Below are positions 29,502 through 39,710 of a stretch of 64,000 nt of DNA, piece after piece. Below the pieces are notes generated by a model, which was not told the DNA's origin, ran no database searches, and worked only from the letters and a program-made list of their open reading frames with translations. The DNA is from Phycisphaeraceae bacterium (GTDB taxonomy: Bacteria > Planctomycetota > Phycisphaerae > Phycisphaerales > Phycisphaeraceae): positions 1-64,000 of the forward strand of contig JADLFV010000084.1 in assembly GCA_020849625.1 (NCBI GenBank). Reading direction: 5' to 3'. A program made the translations under genes and the position numbers. Positions within the stretch are counted from its first letter, which is position 1. The number at the start of each line of letters is the position of its first letter.

Positions 29502-30983
29502 CTAAGCAGGCGCGAATTCGCTTTTGAGCGCCGGATACAGGCGATCGAAGCGCTGTTGCAGCTTGCGATAGACGTCGCGTTGCCGCGCGTCAGGCTTGAT
29601 GGTGCGGGTGACTTCGATGGCGGCCCGGCAGGCTTGCGGGACATTATCAAATTCACCGCAGCCGACGGCCGCCAGCAGGGCGACGCCGTAGGCGGGGCCT
29701 TCTTCACAGTTGATGGTGACACAGGTTGAGCCGTAGATGTTCGCCTGCAATTGTCGCCAGAATGCGCTGCGTGCGCCGCCGCCGGAGAGACGAATCTGAC
29801 TGATGCGCTGGCCGTGACTTCGCAGCAGCAGCAGGGCGTCGTTCATAGCGAAGGTGACGCCTTCCAGGACCGAGCGGGCCAGATCGTTGCGAGTGGTGGT
29901 GGCGCTGATGCCGAACCATCCGCCACGGGCGTGGGGGTCGGCGTGCGGTGTGCGTTCGCCGGTGAGGTAGGGCAGAAAGAAGACGCCGTTGCCGCCCGGT
30001 GATGATTTGGCAGCTTGCGCGGTGAGTTTGTCGTAGGAATCGTTGAGCGTGTCGCGCAGCCACTGGAAGCTGCCGCCGGCCGAGAGGATGCAGCCGAACA
30101 TGCACCACTGGCCCGCCACGCAACTGCAGAAGGTGTTGATGCGGCTGTGCGGATCGGTGCGATAGCGATCGCTGTGGACATAGACCACGCCGCTGGTGCC
30201 GATGGCGGCACTGGTCAGTCCCGCGCGGACGACGCCGTTACCCACCGCACCGGCCGGCTGATCGCCGCCGCCGCCGACCACGGGTGTGCCGGCAGACAGG
30301 CCCATTTCATCGGCAGCTTTGCGGGTCAGTCGGCCGGTGATGTCATGCGATTCGACCACCGGCGGCAGGATGTCGGCATCGATCTGGAACTTCGAGAGCA
30401 TCGGCTTGGACCATTGCCGCGTGCGCTGATCCAGCATCAGCGTGCCGGACATATCGGAGACATCGCCCACGTATTCGCCGGTCATGCGCAGGCGCACGTA
30501 GTCCTTGGGCAGCAGCATGTGTCGGATATTGTCGTAGACGCGCGGCTCGTGGCGGCGGACCCACAGTAGCTTGGTCAGCGTGAAGCTGGTCATGGCGGCG
30601 TTGCCGGTCAGCTTGATGAGCTTGGCTTTGCCGCCGACCATGCGTTCGATCTCGGCAGCTTCGGCCGCGGTGCGCTGGTCGTTCCAGATGATGCTGGGAC
30701 GCAGCGGTTTGCCGACGCGGTCGGTGATGACCAGTCCGTGCATCTGGCCGCTCAAGCCGATGCCTGCGACGTTGCGGCCATTGAAGCGTGCTTTGCGCAG
30801 CACGGAGCGTGTGGCCTTGACGCAGGCGGCGTACCAGTGGCGCGGATCCTGCTCGCTCCAGCCGGGATGTGGTGAGAGCACACCGTACTCGGAGGTGGCA
30901 GTGGCCAGCACGCGGCCGCGGGCGTCCATGATCAGGGCCTTGGTGCCGGAGGTTCCGATGTCGAGTCCGAGGTAGTGGGCCAT
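29502..30983 (-). CDS. xylB: Xylulokinase
   Basis: Phosphorylates D-xylulose to xylulose 5-phosphate for the pentose phosphate pathway. The 493-residue FGGY-family kinase has the phosphate motif LDIGTSGTKALI (about 6-17), GLSGQMHGLV and IIWNDQRTA of the xylulokinase group, GGGGDQPAGAVGNG, and the C-terminal RLSGGGARSAFWRQ. It lies downstream of xylA in the same direction; the 142-base gap holds two hairpin repeats. Confidence 0.95.
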   Translation of the reverse strand: MAHYLGLDIGTSGTKALIMDARGRVLATATSEYGVLSPHPGWSEQDPRHWYAACVKATRSVLRKARFNGRNVAGIGLSGQMHGLVITDRVGKPLRPSIIWNDQRTAAEAAEIERMVGGKAKLIKLTGNAAMTSFTLTKLLWVRRHEPRVYDNIRHMLLPKDYVRLRMTGEYVGDVSDMSGTLMLDQRTRQWSKPMLSKFQIDADILPPVVESHDITGRLTRKAADEMGLSAGTPVVGGGGDQPAGAVGNGVVRAGLTSAAIGTSGVVYVHSDRYRTDPHSRINTFCSCVAGQWCMFGCILSAGGSFQWLRDTLNDSYDKLTAQAAKSSPGGNGVFFLPYLTGERTPHADPHARGGWFGISATTTRNDLARSVLEGVTFAMNDALLLLRSHGQRISQIRLSGGGARSAFWRQLQANIYGSTCVTINCEEGPAYGVALLAAVGCGEFDNVPQACRAAIEVTRTIKPDARQRDVYRKLQQRFDRLYPALKSEFAPA

Positions 30984-30990
30984 GTTTCTA

Positions 30991-31113
30991 ACTCCCTCTC
31001 CCCTTGGGAGAGGGTTGGGGTGAGGGCTGAAGTTCCCAGGTCATCATTGCAAAAACATGTCAGTGGTTAATCCGCCCTCACCCTGCCCTCTCCCACCCCC
31101 GGAAAGGGAGAGG
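30991..31113. repeat. Two CCCTCTCCC-type repeats between xylB and xylA
   Basis: CTCCCTCTCCCC...GGGAGAGGG...GGGTGAGGG (30991-31028) and an opposite-strand copy at 31073-31113 sit back to back. Further members are at 43129-43168, 45430-45468 and 53684-53721. Confidence 0.85.
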
Positions 31114-31125
31114 ATTCTGAAACTA

Positions 31126-32439
31126 TTACGAGATGAACTGGTTGATCAGGTTCTCCAGCATCTCGACACGGCCGGACTGATTGGGGGCGATTTCACCTTT
31201 GTCCAGCATGTACCGGCGGGCCTGATCGAGCGTGACCTGGCCGGCTTCGATTTGAGCGCCGATGCCGGTGTCCCAACTGGCGTAGCGCTGCTTAATGAAG
31301 CGATCGAGTGAGCCGTCAGCGCGGATGGCGGCTGCGATCTTGAGGCCTCGGGCGAAGCTGTCCATGGCCCCGATGTGGGCGTGGAACAGATCGATGGGCT
31401 CGAAACTTTCGCGGGCCACCTTGGCGTCGAAGTTGAGGCCGCCGCCTTTGAAGCCGCCGGCTTTGAGGATGGTGAGCATGGCCAGCGTGGTGTCGTAAAT
31501 GTCCGTGGGGAATTGATCGGTGTCCCAGCCCAGCAGCACATCGCCGCGGTTGGCATCGACGGAGCCGAGCTTGTCATTGATCGCGGCCACTTCCAGTTCG
31601 TGCTGGAAGCTGTGCCCGGCCAGGGTGGCGTGGTTGGCTTCGATGTTCAGGTCGAAGTGTTCGAGCAGGTCGTACTTCTGGAGGAACGCCAGGCACGCGG
31701 CAGCATCGCTGTCGTACTGGTGCTTGGTCGGTTCTTTGGGTTTTGGTTCGATGAAGAAGCGACCTTTGAATCCGATCTTGTGCTTGTGCTCGACGGCCAT
31801 GTGCAGCAGGCGGGCCAGGTGATCCAGCTCGCGCTTCATGTCGGTATTGAGAAGTGTCTTGTAACCTTCGCGTCCGCCCCAGAAGACGTAGCCGGCTCCG
31901 CCCAGTGCGTGCGTGACCTCCATGGTCTTGGCGATCTTGGCGGCGGCGTAAGCGAAAGCGTCGGCGTTGCAGCTTGTGCCAGCCCCGTGCATGAAGCGCG
32001 GATTGCTGAAACAGTTGGCGGTGCCCCACAGCAGCTTGACGCCGGTCTTCTGCTGACCTTCCCGCAGCAGCGGCACGATGCGGTCGAAGTTGGCGAAGCT
32101 CTCGGCCAGCGTCGCGCCTTCCGGGGCTACGTCATTGTCGTGGAAGCAGTAGAACTCGATGCCGAGCTTCTGACACATTTCGAAACAGGCGGCGACTTTG
32201 TTGGCGGCCGTTTGCATCGGATCATCAACCTGCCACGGCATCAGTCGGGTGTTGACGCCGAAGGGGTCCGAGCCGCCGCCGCAGAAGCTGTGCCAGTAAG
32301 CGATCGAGAAGCGCAGATGCTCGCGCATCGGTTTGCCTTCGACCAGCTCATCGCGGTTGTAATGTTTGAAGGCCAGCGGGTCGCGGGATTGTGGGCCTTG
32401 GAAAGGAACGCTGCCGATTTGCGGGAAGAATTGGGCCAT
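31126..32439 (-). CDS. xylA: Xylose isomerase
   Basis: Converts D-xylose to D-xylulose. The protein has 437 residues from the ATG at 32439; the upstream in-frame extension to 32484 overlaps the neighbouring gene and is not family-like. Family blocks: [20 protein letters not shown] (about 41-60), [13 protein letters not shown] with the catalytic His and Asp (about 97-109), [42 protein letters not shown] and DSFARGLK. The length is that of the class II enzymes. The methyltransferase gene ends 10 bases upstream, so they may share a transcript. Confidence 0.96.
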   Translation of the reverse strand: MAQFFPQIGSVPFQGPQSRDPLAFKHYNRDELVEGKPMREHLRFSIAYWHSFCGGGSDPFGVNTRLMPWQVDDPMQTAANKVAACFEMCQKLGIEFYCFHDNDVAPEGATLAESFANFDRIVPLLREGQQKTGVKLLWGTANCFSNPRFMHGAGTSCNADAFAYAAAKIAKTMEVTHALGGAGYVFWGGREGYKTLLNTDMKRELDHLARLLHMAVEHKHKIGFKGRFFIEPKPKEPTKHQYDSDAAACLAFLQKYDLLEHFDLNIEANHATLAGHSFQHELEVAAINDKLGSVDANRGDVLLGWDTDQFPTDIYDTTLAMLTILKAGGFKGGGLNFDAKVARESFEPIDLFHAHIGAMDSFARGLKIAAAIRADGSLDRFIKQRYASWDTGIGAQIEAGQVTLDQARRYMLDKGEIAPNQSGRVEMLENLINQFIS

Positions 32440-32449
32440 GCCCCAAAGC

Positions 32450-33289
32450 TTAACCGATCGTCTGCACTGAGCAAGAGGGCGCAAGGCGGCGGCCGAACAC
32501 GCCCACGTCGCCCAGGCGGCCCAGCGGTGGACAGTAGCGCATCAACTCATAGTCAGCCCGCTGAAGCTTCCAGTACAGCCCGCGCAGACGATCGGGACGC
32601 AGGCGATAAGCACGCTGCAGCAGGGAGAAGCGCTGGAAGAACACCGGCTGGGCAAAGGTCCGGTTGATCAGGCGAATCTCGTCGCGCCCGAGCTTGCGTT
32701 CGTCTTCCGTCACGTGCACGTCGCGCTGCAGCGAGACCTGCCGGCGGCGGTGCATGAGCGTGCGCAATGCGTCCAGCGGATTGTCCGCCAGCGGTTCCTT
32801 GAAGATCGCCACGCCGCCCGGGCGCAGCACGCGGGCCAGTTCCTTCAGCACGGCGCTTACTTCCACGTGATGCAGAAAGTCAATGCCCACCACCACGTCG
32901 AAACTATGGTCGGGAAAGCCGAGTCGCTCGGCGGGCATGGCCAGAAAACGGCATCTGTCGGATAGTTCGTGTTGCTGGGCCAGCCGGCGGGCCACTGCGA
33001 GATTACCCTCGGAGATGTCGAAGCCGGTGACCTGGAAACCGAGTTTTGCAAAGCAGACGGAAGCCGCGCCCATGCCGCAGCCGGCATCGAGCAGCGCGCG
33101 AGCGCCGGCGTCATAAGCATCGCGCACCAGGCGGCAGACAGTCCAGTAAGGGCTCCACGGCCGGCGCTGGTTGCTGAGCACGGGTGTGAAGTCCACCTGG
33201 CGCACGGCATGAAGATGAGCGTACTGATCGTAATAGGAAGCTTCGCGCTTCTGGCGATCGGTGCAGACGGTGGCCGGGGCGCTGCTCAT
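32450..33289 (-). CDS. Class I SAM-dependent methyltransferase
   Basis: A 279-residue methyltransferase of unknown substrate. Motif I is [19 protein letters not shown] at about 66-84, the acidic ribose-binding residue is in [10 protein letters not shown], and post-I motifs are [15 protein letters not shown] and [19 protein letters not shown]. The C-terminal 90 residues are basic ([20 protein letters not shown]). It lies 10 bases upstream of xylA, but nothing in the protein links it to xylose. Confidence 0.82.
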   Translation of the reverse strand: MSSAPATVCTDRQKREASYYDQYAHLHAVRQVDFTPVLSNQRRPWSPYWTVCRLVRDAYDAGARALLDAGCGMGAASVCFAKLGFQVTGFDISEGNLAVARRLAQQHELSDRCRFLAMPAERLGFPDHSFDVVVGIDFLHHVEVSAVLKELARVLRPGGVAIFKEPLADNPLDALRTLMHRRRQVSLQRDVHVTEDERKLGRDEIRLINRTFAQPVFFQRFSLLQRAYRLRPDRLRGLYWKLQRADYELMRYCPPLGRLGDVGVFGRRLAPSCSVQTIG

Positions 33290-33371
33290 GTAACGATATG
33301 TCGGCTGAACCGGCGGTGCGGTTGATGCGGGCGATAGGGACTGTGCGGTTTGAGGTGCCGATAAAAGATAA

Positions 33372-33434
33372 GGCCGCTTGCGGTGTTCGGGAACGCAGCC
33401 GAGGTCGGGCGGGTTCGCGAAGCCGCAAGCGGCC
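33372..33434 (-). terminator. Hairpin after the HEAT-repeat gene
   Basis: GGCCGCTTGCGG (33372-33383) pairs with CCGCAAGCGGCC (33423-33434) across a 39-base loop that has little structure. It lies just beyond the 3' end of the minus-strand gene that ends at 33459, so it may stop that transcript. Confidence 0.5.
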
Positions 33435-33458
33435 GTGATGGTTTGATTCAGCGAGCGG

Positions 33459-35606
33459 TTACTTGAGGATTTCCTGCACGCTGTTACTGGTGGGCAGGGC
33501 CAAGGCGCCGTGAGCGCGGCTGGCGGCCAGGGCGGTGTCGCCGGTGGACGAAAGCACCAGTGTCAGCAGCAGATCGCTCTGCTCGCGGGAAACCATGTTG
33601 CCGAAGTGCGAAGCGGAGTCGGCCAGACTGTGCAGCAGAGCAACCTGGCTGTCTCCGCTGGCCTTGAGGGCCGATTCGATCAGGGCGCTCTGAGATTCGG
33701 CGCTGTTGATCAGGGCCAGCACGGCAGCCGAACCGGTGACCACCTCGGCATCCGAGGCGTCCAGCGAGGCGATCAGCGCCGGCTGAGCGTCCTGCACGTT
33801 GTACACGTCACTGGCCAGAGCCACGGTGGCCAGCAGTTGCAGTGACTCGAGCGCCATCTGCTTGGCGGTTTCGGCGCCGACTTCCTTGGGAGCGATCAGC
33901 TTGAGGGCCGACTCCAGAGCGCCGGTCAGCGTCTCAGCCTCGGCCGGGATCACACTGCTGACCAGTCGGGACTGGTTGCCGTAACGCTCGTTGAGTTCCA
34001 CCTGCTGGGCGGGATTGACCATGGCCAGCACGGGCACGGCACCCAGGCGGTAGTCGCCCTCGCTGCCAGCCAGCACAGTCTGAATCGAAGCGAGGCTGCC
34101 GCCGGTGATGATGACATCGACGGCGGCGGCGGTGGCGACCTGATCCTGCACACCGGCCAGAGTCGTGCCGCTGAGCACGGTGTAGCCCAGTTCGCCTGCC
34201 GAGGCCACCAGACTGTTGAGTAGTTCCTGTTTGTCGGACAGCACCAGGGCGACCTTGGTGTCGCTGGGGCGCAGGGCCTCCGCCAGCACGGGCACCACGC
34301 GGTACGAGCCGGGGAACACATCCGCTGGTCGTGCGCTGGTCAATGCGGCGGCGGCACGGAAGCGAACCATTGGATCGGGGAACGACAGCGCGCTGACCAG
34401 CGGTTTGTCGCCGTCGCCGCCGACCTGGTCCTTGACGCCGGCGGTCTCGGAGAGGGCATCAATGGCGTCAATGGCCAGCACCGGATCACGATCGCTCAGA
34501 GCGCGGGCCAGCACGTCCTGCAGACGGGCCGGGCCGGCCAGCAGAGCATAGAACATCGGGTCCTGACGGTCGGGGGCGTAGCTGGGATCGGTTACGCCCT
34601 GGGGCAGATTGTTCTGCCGGCGAAGGTTGGCCATCAGGTACAGGCTCAGGGCCTTGTCCAGTGATGGATCCAGGGCGAGGGCAGCCGTGGCAGCCCGCAT
34701 GGCCAGCACGTCACCGAAGACCGACCCGGGCACCGGCACAGCCACCAGGCCCACCTGGGCGTCGTAATGCCAGACGATGCCCTTGCCCTCGGCCGCGTCG
34801 TAGCCGGGAATTTCCTGGCCGCTGGTCTGATGCTTGTATTGGCTTTCGCCCAGCAGCAGGTAGAGCATGGCGGCGTTCAGATCGCTGGGTAGCTCGGTGC
34901 GCTCGAGCAACTGCTCGTAAGCCTTGCGAGCCAGCACGCGGGCATTGGCATCGGTGGCTGAATCGTCGATGATCTGCTTGAGGTAGGGCAGCGGATGGGG
35001 GTAGCCGATCTCAGCGAGCACCTGGGCGATGCGGCCCTGATTGACCGGATCAAGCTGGGGCAACGCTTCAGAGAGCGGCGCCACCAGTGGGCGGCCGACG
35101 GCGACCATCGCCTGCAGCACGTAGGGATGCAGAGAGGTCTGTCCGCCGTCGTGCAACACGGCCAGCAACTGCGGCGCAGCGTATTGCCCGGCTGACTTCA
35201 GTCGCTCAACGGCGTTCAGATAAGGGCGCTGACCGTTGGCCAGTTTGCTGATGTCGTCGCCGATGCGCTGTGATTCGCGGCTGCGTGCGATGCGGGCGGC
35301 CTGAATCCTGGCGTCCAGTTGACTGGCGATGTCACCGAGGCCTTCGGTCTTGGCGGCGCGCTGCAGCGTGCGATCATAGTTCGCATAATCGCTGGCTTCG
35401 ACCACGTCCAGCAATTGCTGTTCATCGGCCTTCTGTAACAGCGCTTCGCCGGCGGCTTTGGCCAGGTCCGGACGGGCCACCAGCACGTAGTGATTGAAGT
35501 CCGCCCAGAGGCCGGCCGCGTCTTGGTCCTGGGCTGACAGCGGTAGCGCCACCAGCACACTCAACAGCAGCGCCACCATCCCGACAGCGTGCGATCGGAT
35601 CGTCAT
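33459..35606 (-). CDS. Exported HEAT-repeat protein with receiver-like domain
   Basis: A 715-residue exported protein (signal MTIRSHAVGMVALLLSV..ALPLSA; a start at 35612 is also possible). HEAT-like helical pairs are seen at about 90-180 (YAAPQLLAVLHDGG; LQAMVAVGRPLVAPLSEALP) and again late (about 590-700). At about 445-572 lies KVALVLSDKQELLNSLVAS through VDVIITGGSLASIQTVL to AVPVLAMVN, which follows the strand-helix order of a response-regulator receiver, but the phospho-accepting Asp is absent. Role unknown; partner binding in the periplasm is the best guess. Confidence 0.75.
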   Translation of the reverse strand: MTIRSHAVGMVALLLSVLVALPLSAQDQDAAGLWADFNHYVLVARPDLAKAAGEALLQKADEQQLLDVVEASDYANYDRTLQRAAKTEGLGDIASQLDARIQAARIARSRESQRIGDDISKLANGQRPYLNAVERLKSAGQYAAPQLLAVLHDGGQTSLHPYVLQAMVAVGRPLVAPLSEALPQLDPVNQGRIAQVLAEIGYPHPLPYLKQIIDDSATDANARVLARKAYEQLLERTELPSDLNAAMLYLLLGESQYKHQTSGQEIPGYDAAEGKGIVWHYDAQVGLVAVPVPGSVFGDVLAMRAATAALALDPSLDKALSLYLMANLRRQNNLPQGVTDPSYAPDRQDPMFYALLAGPARLQDVLARALSDRDPVLAIDAIDALSETAGVKDQVGGDGDKPLVSALSFPDPMVRFRAAAALTSARPADVFPGSYRVVPVLAEALRPSDTKVALVLSDKQELLNSLVASAGELGYTVLSGTTLAGVQDQVATAAAVDVIITGGSLASIQTVLAGSEGDYRLGAVPVLAMVNPAQQVELNERYGNQSRLVSSVIPAEAETLTGALESALKLIAPKEVGAETAKQMALESLQLLATVALASDVYNVQDAQPALIASLDASDAEVVTGSAAVLALINSAESQSALIESALKASGDSQVALLHSLADSASHFGNMVSREQSDLLLTLVLSSTGDTALAASRAHGALALPTSNSVQEILK

Positions 35607-35754
35607 GTCCACAGCTCCAGTTATTTCTACTAAAGGAACTTACGCAATTTATCGGGGTCCGTCAGGACCGTCAAGCAGCCCCCCAGGCCAAGGCACCGTG
35701 ACTCGCGTTCACGGCCGAGGCCGGCTGGCCGGCCGTCTCCGCGCCATGGAAAAC

Positions 35755-36477
35755 TCAAATGTGCAGGGCCACGGCGGCGGCGGTCGCGGCCAGTCCGCCC
35801 AGCAGCGGGCCGATGACCGGGACCCAGGCATACCCCCAGTCGCTGTCGCGCTTGCCGGGGATGGGCAGGATGGCGTGAGCGATGCGCGGGCCCAGGTCAC
35901 GGGCTGGGTTGATGGCATAGCCGGTGGTCCCGCCCAGCGACAGGCCGATGGCCAAGACCAGCAGGCCGACTGGCAGGGCTCCGAGGCTGCCCAGGCCGAC
36001 GGTGGGGGTGTTGCCGGTGGTTCCCATGCAGAAGATGGGAAAAACCAGCATGAAGGTGCCCAGGACCTCGCAGAAGAAATTGTTGGGAATGTTGCGGATG
36101 GCCGGGCCGGTGCAGAAGACGGCCAGCTTGAGGTCGGCATTGTCGCTGGCGGCAAAGTGATCTCGGTAGTGGAAAAAGACCAACATGCCACCGAGGATGC
36201 CGCCGAGCATCTGGGCTGCGATGTATCCGCCGGCCGTGGCGACGCTGATTTTGCCCGCCGCCAGCATGGCGACGGTGACCGCCGGGTTGATGTGAGCGCC
36301 GCTGTAAGCCGCGACGCAGAACACCGCCACGAACACGCCCATGGCCCATCCGAAGGTGATGACGATCCAGCCACCACCCTGGCCCTTGGTCTTGTTGAGC
36401 ACCACGTTGGCGACCACGCCATCACCGAAGATGACCAGAATGGCCGTGCCGATCAATTCCGCGAGAAAATAGTGCAT
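35755..36477 (-). CDS. glpF: Glycerol uptake facilitator (aquaglyceroporin)
   Basis: A 240-residue inner-membrane channel with six helices and the two NPA half-helices: HINPAV (63-68) and INPARDLGPR (189-198). The Asp of NPARD marks glycerol facilitators rather than water channels. GGTTGYA precedes the second box. It is encoded 54 bases downstream of glpK in the same direction, the classic glycerol-uptake pair in reversed order. Confidence 0.95.
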   Translation of the reverse strand: MHYFLAELIGTAILVIFGDGVVANVVLNKTKGQGGGWIVITFGWAMGVFVAVFCVAAYSGAHINPAVTVAMLAAGKISVATAGGYIAAQMLGGILGGMLVFFHYRDHFAASDNADLKLAVFCTGPAIRNIPNNFFCEVLGTFMLVFPIFCMGTTGNTPTVGLGSLGALPVGLLVLAIGLSLGGTTGYAINPARDLGPRIAHAILPIPGKRDSDWGYAWVPVIGPLLGGLAATAAAVALHI

Positions 36478-36531
36478 AAGCGACCTTTCGAAAATAGGCA
36501 GAAGCTCGAAACAGGATACGTTGAGATGACA

Positions 36532-38034
36532 TTAGCTGGAAGTGCGTGGCTCCCACTCGGCAGCCCGGCGCAACGCTTCGCTCCAGCGGGAACGATGCTG
36601 AGCCACTTCATCGGCAGGCATTCGCGGCTCGAAGCGGCGCTCGACCAGCCAGTGATGGGCGATTTCGTCGAGGTTTTTCCAGAACCCGACCGCCAGACCC
36701 GCCAGGTATGCAGCGCCCAATGCGGTGGTCTCGGTGATTTTCGGGCGCACCGTGGGCACGCCCAGCATGTCCGCCTGGAACTGCATCAGCAGGTTGTTGG
36801 CCGCCGCACCGCCATCGACGCGCAGCTCCTTGATCTTGACGTGAGCGTCCTGCTGCATGGCGTCCAGCACGTCGGCGACCTGGTAAGCGATGCCCTCGAG
36901 GGCGGCTCGGGCCAGGTGGGCGGCGGTAGCACCGCGGGTCAGGCCGGTGATAATGCCGCGGGCGTACTGATCCCAGTGCGGAGCGCCCAGGCCGGCGAAA
37001 GCGGGCACGAGATAGACGCCGCCGTTGTCGGGCACACTGGCGGCCAGTTGCTCGATTTCCGGGGCGGATTTGATGATTTTCAAACCGTCACGCAACCACT
37101 GCACCACAGCGCCGGCAATGAAGACGCTGCCTTCCAGTGCGTAGGTGGTTTTCGAGTTGACCTGCCAACCGGCGGTGGTCAGCAGCTTGTTTTTGGACGC
37201 GGTGGGCTTGTCGCCGATGTTCATGAGCATGAAGCAGCCGGTGCCGTAGGTGTTCTTGGCCATGCCGGGTTGGAAACAGGCCTGGCCGAAGAGAGCCGCT
37301 TGCTGGTCGCCGGCAATGCCCGCGATGGGAATGGCTTTGCCCAACAGGTCGGAAGTTGTCGCGGCGATCTGTCCACTGCTGGCGTGAATCTGCGGCAGCA
37401 CGCTGCGCGGCACGCCGATCAGCTCGAGCATCTGTTCGTCCCAGTCGCCGGTGGCGATGTCCATCAGCAAGGTGCGCGAGGCGTTGGTGATGTCGGTAAC
37501 GTGCGTCTTGCCGCCGGTCATCTTCCAGATCAGCCAGGTGTCGATGGTGCCGAAGGCCAGTTCCCCTTTTTCAGCGCGTTGTCGTGCCCCGGGGACGTTG
37601 TCCAGCAGCCAGCGGATTTTGGAGCCGGAGAAGTAAGCATCGACCACCAGGCCGGTCTTTTGTTGGATGAGTTTGTCCTGGCCTGCTTTGCGCAACTGAT
37701 CGCAGAAAGCGCTGGTGCGGCGGTCCTGCCAGACGATGGCGTTGGCGATGGGCTTGGAAGTCTTGCGATCCCAGACGACAGTGGTCTCGCGCTGATTGGT
37801 GATGCCGATGGCGGCAATGTCGGCGGCGCTGATCTTGGCTTTTGCCATCGCCTGTTTGGCGACGGTCAATTGCGTGGTCCAGATTTCCTCCGCGTTGTGC
37901 TCGACCCAGCCTGCCTGGGGATAAATCTGTTCGAACTCCTGCTGGGCGACGGCCAGGATGTTGCCGCCGTGATCGAAAAGGATGGCCCGAGAGCTGGTGG
38001 TTCCCTGATCCAGAGCGAGAATGGCTTGCACCAT
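36532..38034 (-). CDS. glpK: Glycerol kinase
   Basis: ATP-dependent phosphorylation of glycerol to sn-glycerol 3-phosphate, trapping it after GlpF entry. The 500-residue protein starts at 38034 ([20 protein letters not shown]); the longer frame is not family-like. Blocks include [72 protein letters not shown] and [13 protein letters not shown]-type [16 protein letters not shown]. It is divergent from the BMC operon; the 216-base gap between them must hold both promoters. Confidence 0.97.
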   Translation of the reverse strand: MVQAILALDQGTTSSRAILFDHGGNILAVAQQEFEQIYPQAGWVEHNAEEIWTTQLTVAKQAMAKAKISAADIAAIGITNQRETTVVWDRKTSKPIANAIVWQDRRTSAFCDQLRKAGQDKLIQQKTGLVVDAYFSGSKIRWLLDNVPGARQRAEKGELAFGTIDTWLIWKMTGGKTHVTDITNASRTLLMDIATGDWDEQMLELIGVPRSVLPQIHASSGQIAATTSDLLGKAIPIAGIAGDQQAALFGQACFQPGMAKNTYGTGCFMLMNIGDKPTASKNKLLTTAGWQVNSKTTYALEGSVFIAGAVVQWLRDGLKIIKSAPEIEQLAASVPDNGGVYLVPAFAGLGAPHWDQYARGIITGLTRGATAAHLARAALEGIAYQVADVLDAMQQDAHVKIKELRVDGGAAANNLLMQFQADMLGVPTVRPKITETTALGAAYLAGLAVGFWKNLDEIAHHWLVERRFEPRMPADEVAQHRSRWSEALRRAAEWEPRTSS

Positions 38035-38181
38035 GTTGATCCTTTCGTCGAGAGGGGACGCGGGGCGAACGCCTTTGAAAAGAGGATAGCGAGCCTGAGC
38101 AGAAGGTTCAGGCGGCCGGGGTTTATGGAAGATCATGCCGGCGTCGCAGATGGGAGATTGTGATATATTTTGTCTTAAGAA

Positions 38182-38210
38182 TTGCAAGTAATGGAATAAT
38201 TTGGTAGATT
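38182..38210 (+). promoter_or_regulatory. Candidate promoter of the BMC operon
   Basis: TTGCAA (38182-38187), a 17-base spacer and TAGATT (38205-38210) in an unusually AT-rich patch 40 bases before pduL. TGGTAGATT is repeated directly at 38202 and 38212, so the -10 region is part of a direct repeat that could be bound by the DeoR protein encoded at the far end of the operon. Both assignments are by eye. Confidence 0.5.
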
Positions 38211-38250
38211 ATGGTAGATTTTAACCGTTCTCCACGCCAAGGGTTTCGAT

Positions 38251-38985
38251 GTGACAGCCGCCACCCTCGCCGATCTTCCGCAACTTAAGTCTCTGAAAGG
38301 ACTTGAGCGAAGCCAGGTCGAGCAGATCGTCCGGCAGGTTCTGCGCGACCACTGGGCCGGCCCTTTGCCCAGTTACCGTGACAGCCGGCCACACGACGGG
38401 CCGAACCCCCTGGTGGTCAATGTTTCCGCCCGCCATGCCCACGTCACGCAGGCCGATCTGGAAGTGCTCTTCGGCCCCGGATCAAAGTTGACCAAGCTCA
38501 AGGACCTTTATCAGGAAGGCGAGTTCGCCAGCGAGCAGACCGTCAACATCATCATCCCCGGCAGCCCGCGCAATCGCATGACACCCAACGTGCGAATCCT
38601 CGGCCCCACCCGCAACTACACGCAGGTTGAACTCAGCTACACCGATGGCGTCTTCCTCGGCCTAGACCTGCCGCTGCGCATCAGCGGCGATCATCGTGAC
38701 ACGCCCGGCTGCGTGCTGGTCGGTCCGCACGGTGCGCTGACCTTGCGGCAGGGCGTCATTCGCGCTGAGCGGCACGTGCACATGAGCCCGGCCGACCTGA
38801 AGCACTTCGGCGTCAAGGACGGTGACTACATGAAGCTGAAGATCGAAGGGCCCTGCGGCCTGGTCTTCGACCGCGTCAAAGTGCGCCAGCATCCCAAGGT
38901 GCGACTGGAAGTGCACATCGACACCGACGAAGGCAACGCCTGCCACCTGGACACGGCCACACGTATGGAGCTGTTGAAGATTTAA
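38251..38985 (+). CDS. pduL: PduL-type phosphotransacylase with encapsulation helix
   Basis: Converts acyl-CoA to acyl phosphate and releases CoA inside the microcompartment. The 244-residue protein starts with GTG. It has the two PduL beta-barrel domains with metal-binding VSARHAHVT (about 58-66) and AERHVHMSPADL (about 172-183). The N-terminus (about 12-34, LKGLERSQVEQIVRQVLRDH) is an amphipathic helix typical of targeting to a BMC lumen. It is the first gene of the operon. In this pathway the substrate is expected to be lactyl-CoA. Confidence 0.95.
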   Translation: MTAATLADLPQLKSLKGLERSQVEQIVRQVLRDHWAGPLPSYRDSRPHDGPNPLVVNVSARHAHVTQADLEVLFGPGSKLTKLKDLYQEGEFASEQTVNIIIPGSPRNRMTPNVRILGPTRNYTQVELSYTDGVFLGLDLPLRISGDHRDTPGCVLVGPHGALTLRQGVIRAERHVHMSPADLKHFGVKDGDYMKLKIEGPCGLVFDRVKVRQHPKVRLEVHIDTDEGNACHLDTATRMELLKI

Positions 38986-38994
38986 CAACAATGA

Positions 38995-39063
38995 GCCACG
39001 AAGGCACGAAGGACACGAAGATGTCAAACCATTCAACTCGGCTTTCCTTCGTGCCTTCGTGGC
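38995..39063. repeat. CACGAAG-type hairpin between pduL and first BMC-H gene
   Basis: GCCACGAAGGCACGAAGGAC pairs with its near complement at 39046-39063. A second member is at 58752-58825. Both lie between genes. Confidence 0.9.
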
Positions 39064-39102
39064 GAATCTGATCGAGACACACTGTTTTACGGAGATACAT
39101 CA

Positions 39103-39390
39103 ATGGCACAAGCAGCACTCGGCATGGTGGAAACCAAGGGCCTGACCGCCCTGATGGAGGCCAGCGACGCGATGCTCAAGGCCGCCAACGTCACGATGAT
39201 CGGCTGGGACAAATGCGGCGCGGGGCTGGTCACCAGCTTCATCAGCGGCGACGTGGCTGCGGTCAAAGCAGCCATCGACGCAGGCGCTGCGGCTGCCGGT
39301 CGCGTCGGCAGTCTGGCGGCCGTGCACGTCATCCCCCGGCCGCACGATGAACTGACCAACGTCATGCCCAAGTCCCCCCGGAAGAAGTAA
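39103..39390 (+). CDS. BMC-H shell protein 1 (hexamer), Cys in pore loop
   Basis: A 95-residue single-domain shell hexamer of the PduA/EutM type. [20 protein letters not shown] opens the BMC fold, and [21 protein letters not shown] and [11 protein letters not shown] close it. At the pore position, where PduA reads KIGSG, this protein reads KCGAG, placing six Cys around the central pore. The C-terminal extension [10 protein letters not shown] is basic. A ribosome site ACGGAG precedes it. It is the first of three BMC-H genes in the operon, each with its own pore sequence. Confidence 0.96.
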   Translation: MAQAALGMVETKGLTALMEASDAMLKAANVTMIGWDKCGAGLVTSFISGDVAAVKAAIDAGAAAAGRVGSLAAVHVIPRPHDELTNVMPKSPRKK

Positions 39391-39442
39391 TTCCCACGCC
39401 TTTCATTTTTCATCAAGCACCTGACTGATAGGAGTCTGTCAC

Positions 39443-39709
39443 ATGGCTTCACTAGGCATTCTGGAAACCCGCGGCGAGACCGGCCTGATGCAGGCCACCG
39501 ACGCCATGCTCAAGGCCGCGGACGTCAAGCTCGTCAAGAGCATCGCGATCGGCGGCGGCTACGTCACCGTGATCGTGCAGGGAGATGTCGGTTCGGTCAA
39601 AGCGGCGATTGACGCAGGCGCTGAGGCCGGCGGGCGCGTGGGCGAACTGGTCGCGGCTCACGTGATTCCCCGGCCGCACGACGCGCTGTTGGCCTCGTTC
39701 GGTGCGTAA
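39443..39709 (+). CDS. BMC-H shell protein 2 (hexamer)
   Basis: An 88-residue shell hexamer: [52 protein letters not shown]. The pore loop reads AIGGGY, with Ala in place of the usual Lys, so its pore is smaller and uncharged. AGGAG lies 14 bases before the start. It is close to shell protein 1 in sequence, so the two may form mixed facets. Confidence 0.96.
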   Translation: MASLGILETRGETGLMQATDAMLKAADVKLVKSIAIGGGYVTVIVQGDVGSVKAAIDAGAEAGGRVGELVAAHVIPRPHDALLASFGA

Positions 39710-39710
39710 C

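Noticed and set aside
31375-32667. Plus-strand open frame of 430 codons across xylA
   Set aside because: It is the antisense shadow of xylose isomerase, with no domain of its own.
35494-38163. Plus-strand open frame of 889 codons across glpF and glpK
   Set aside because: It runs antisense to two complete, well-recognised genes and has shadow composition.
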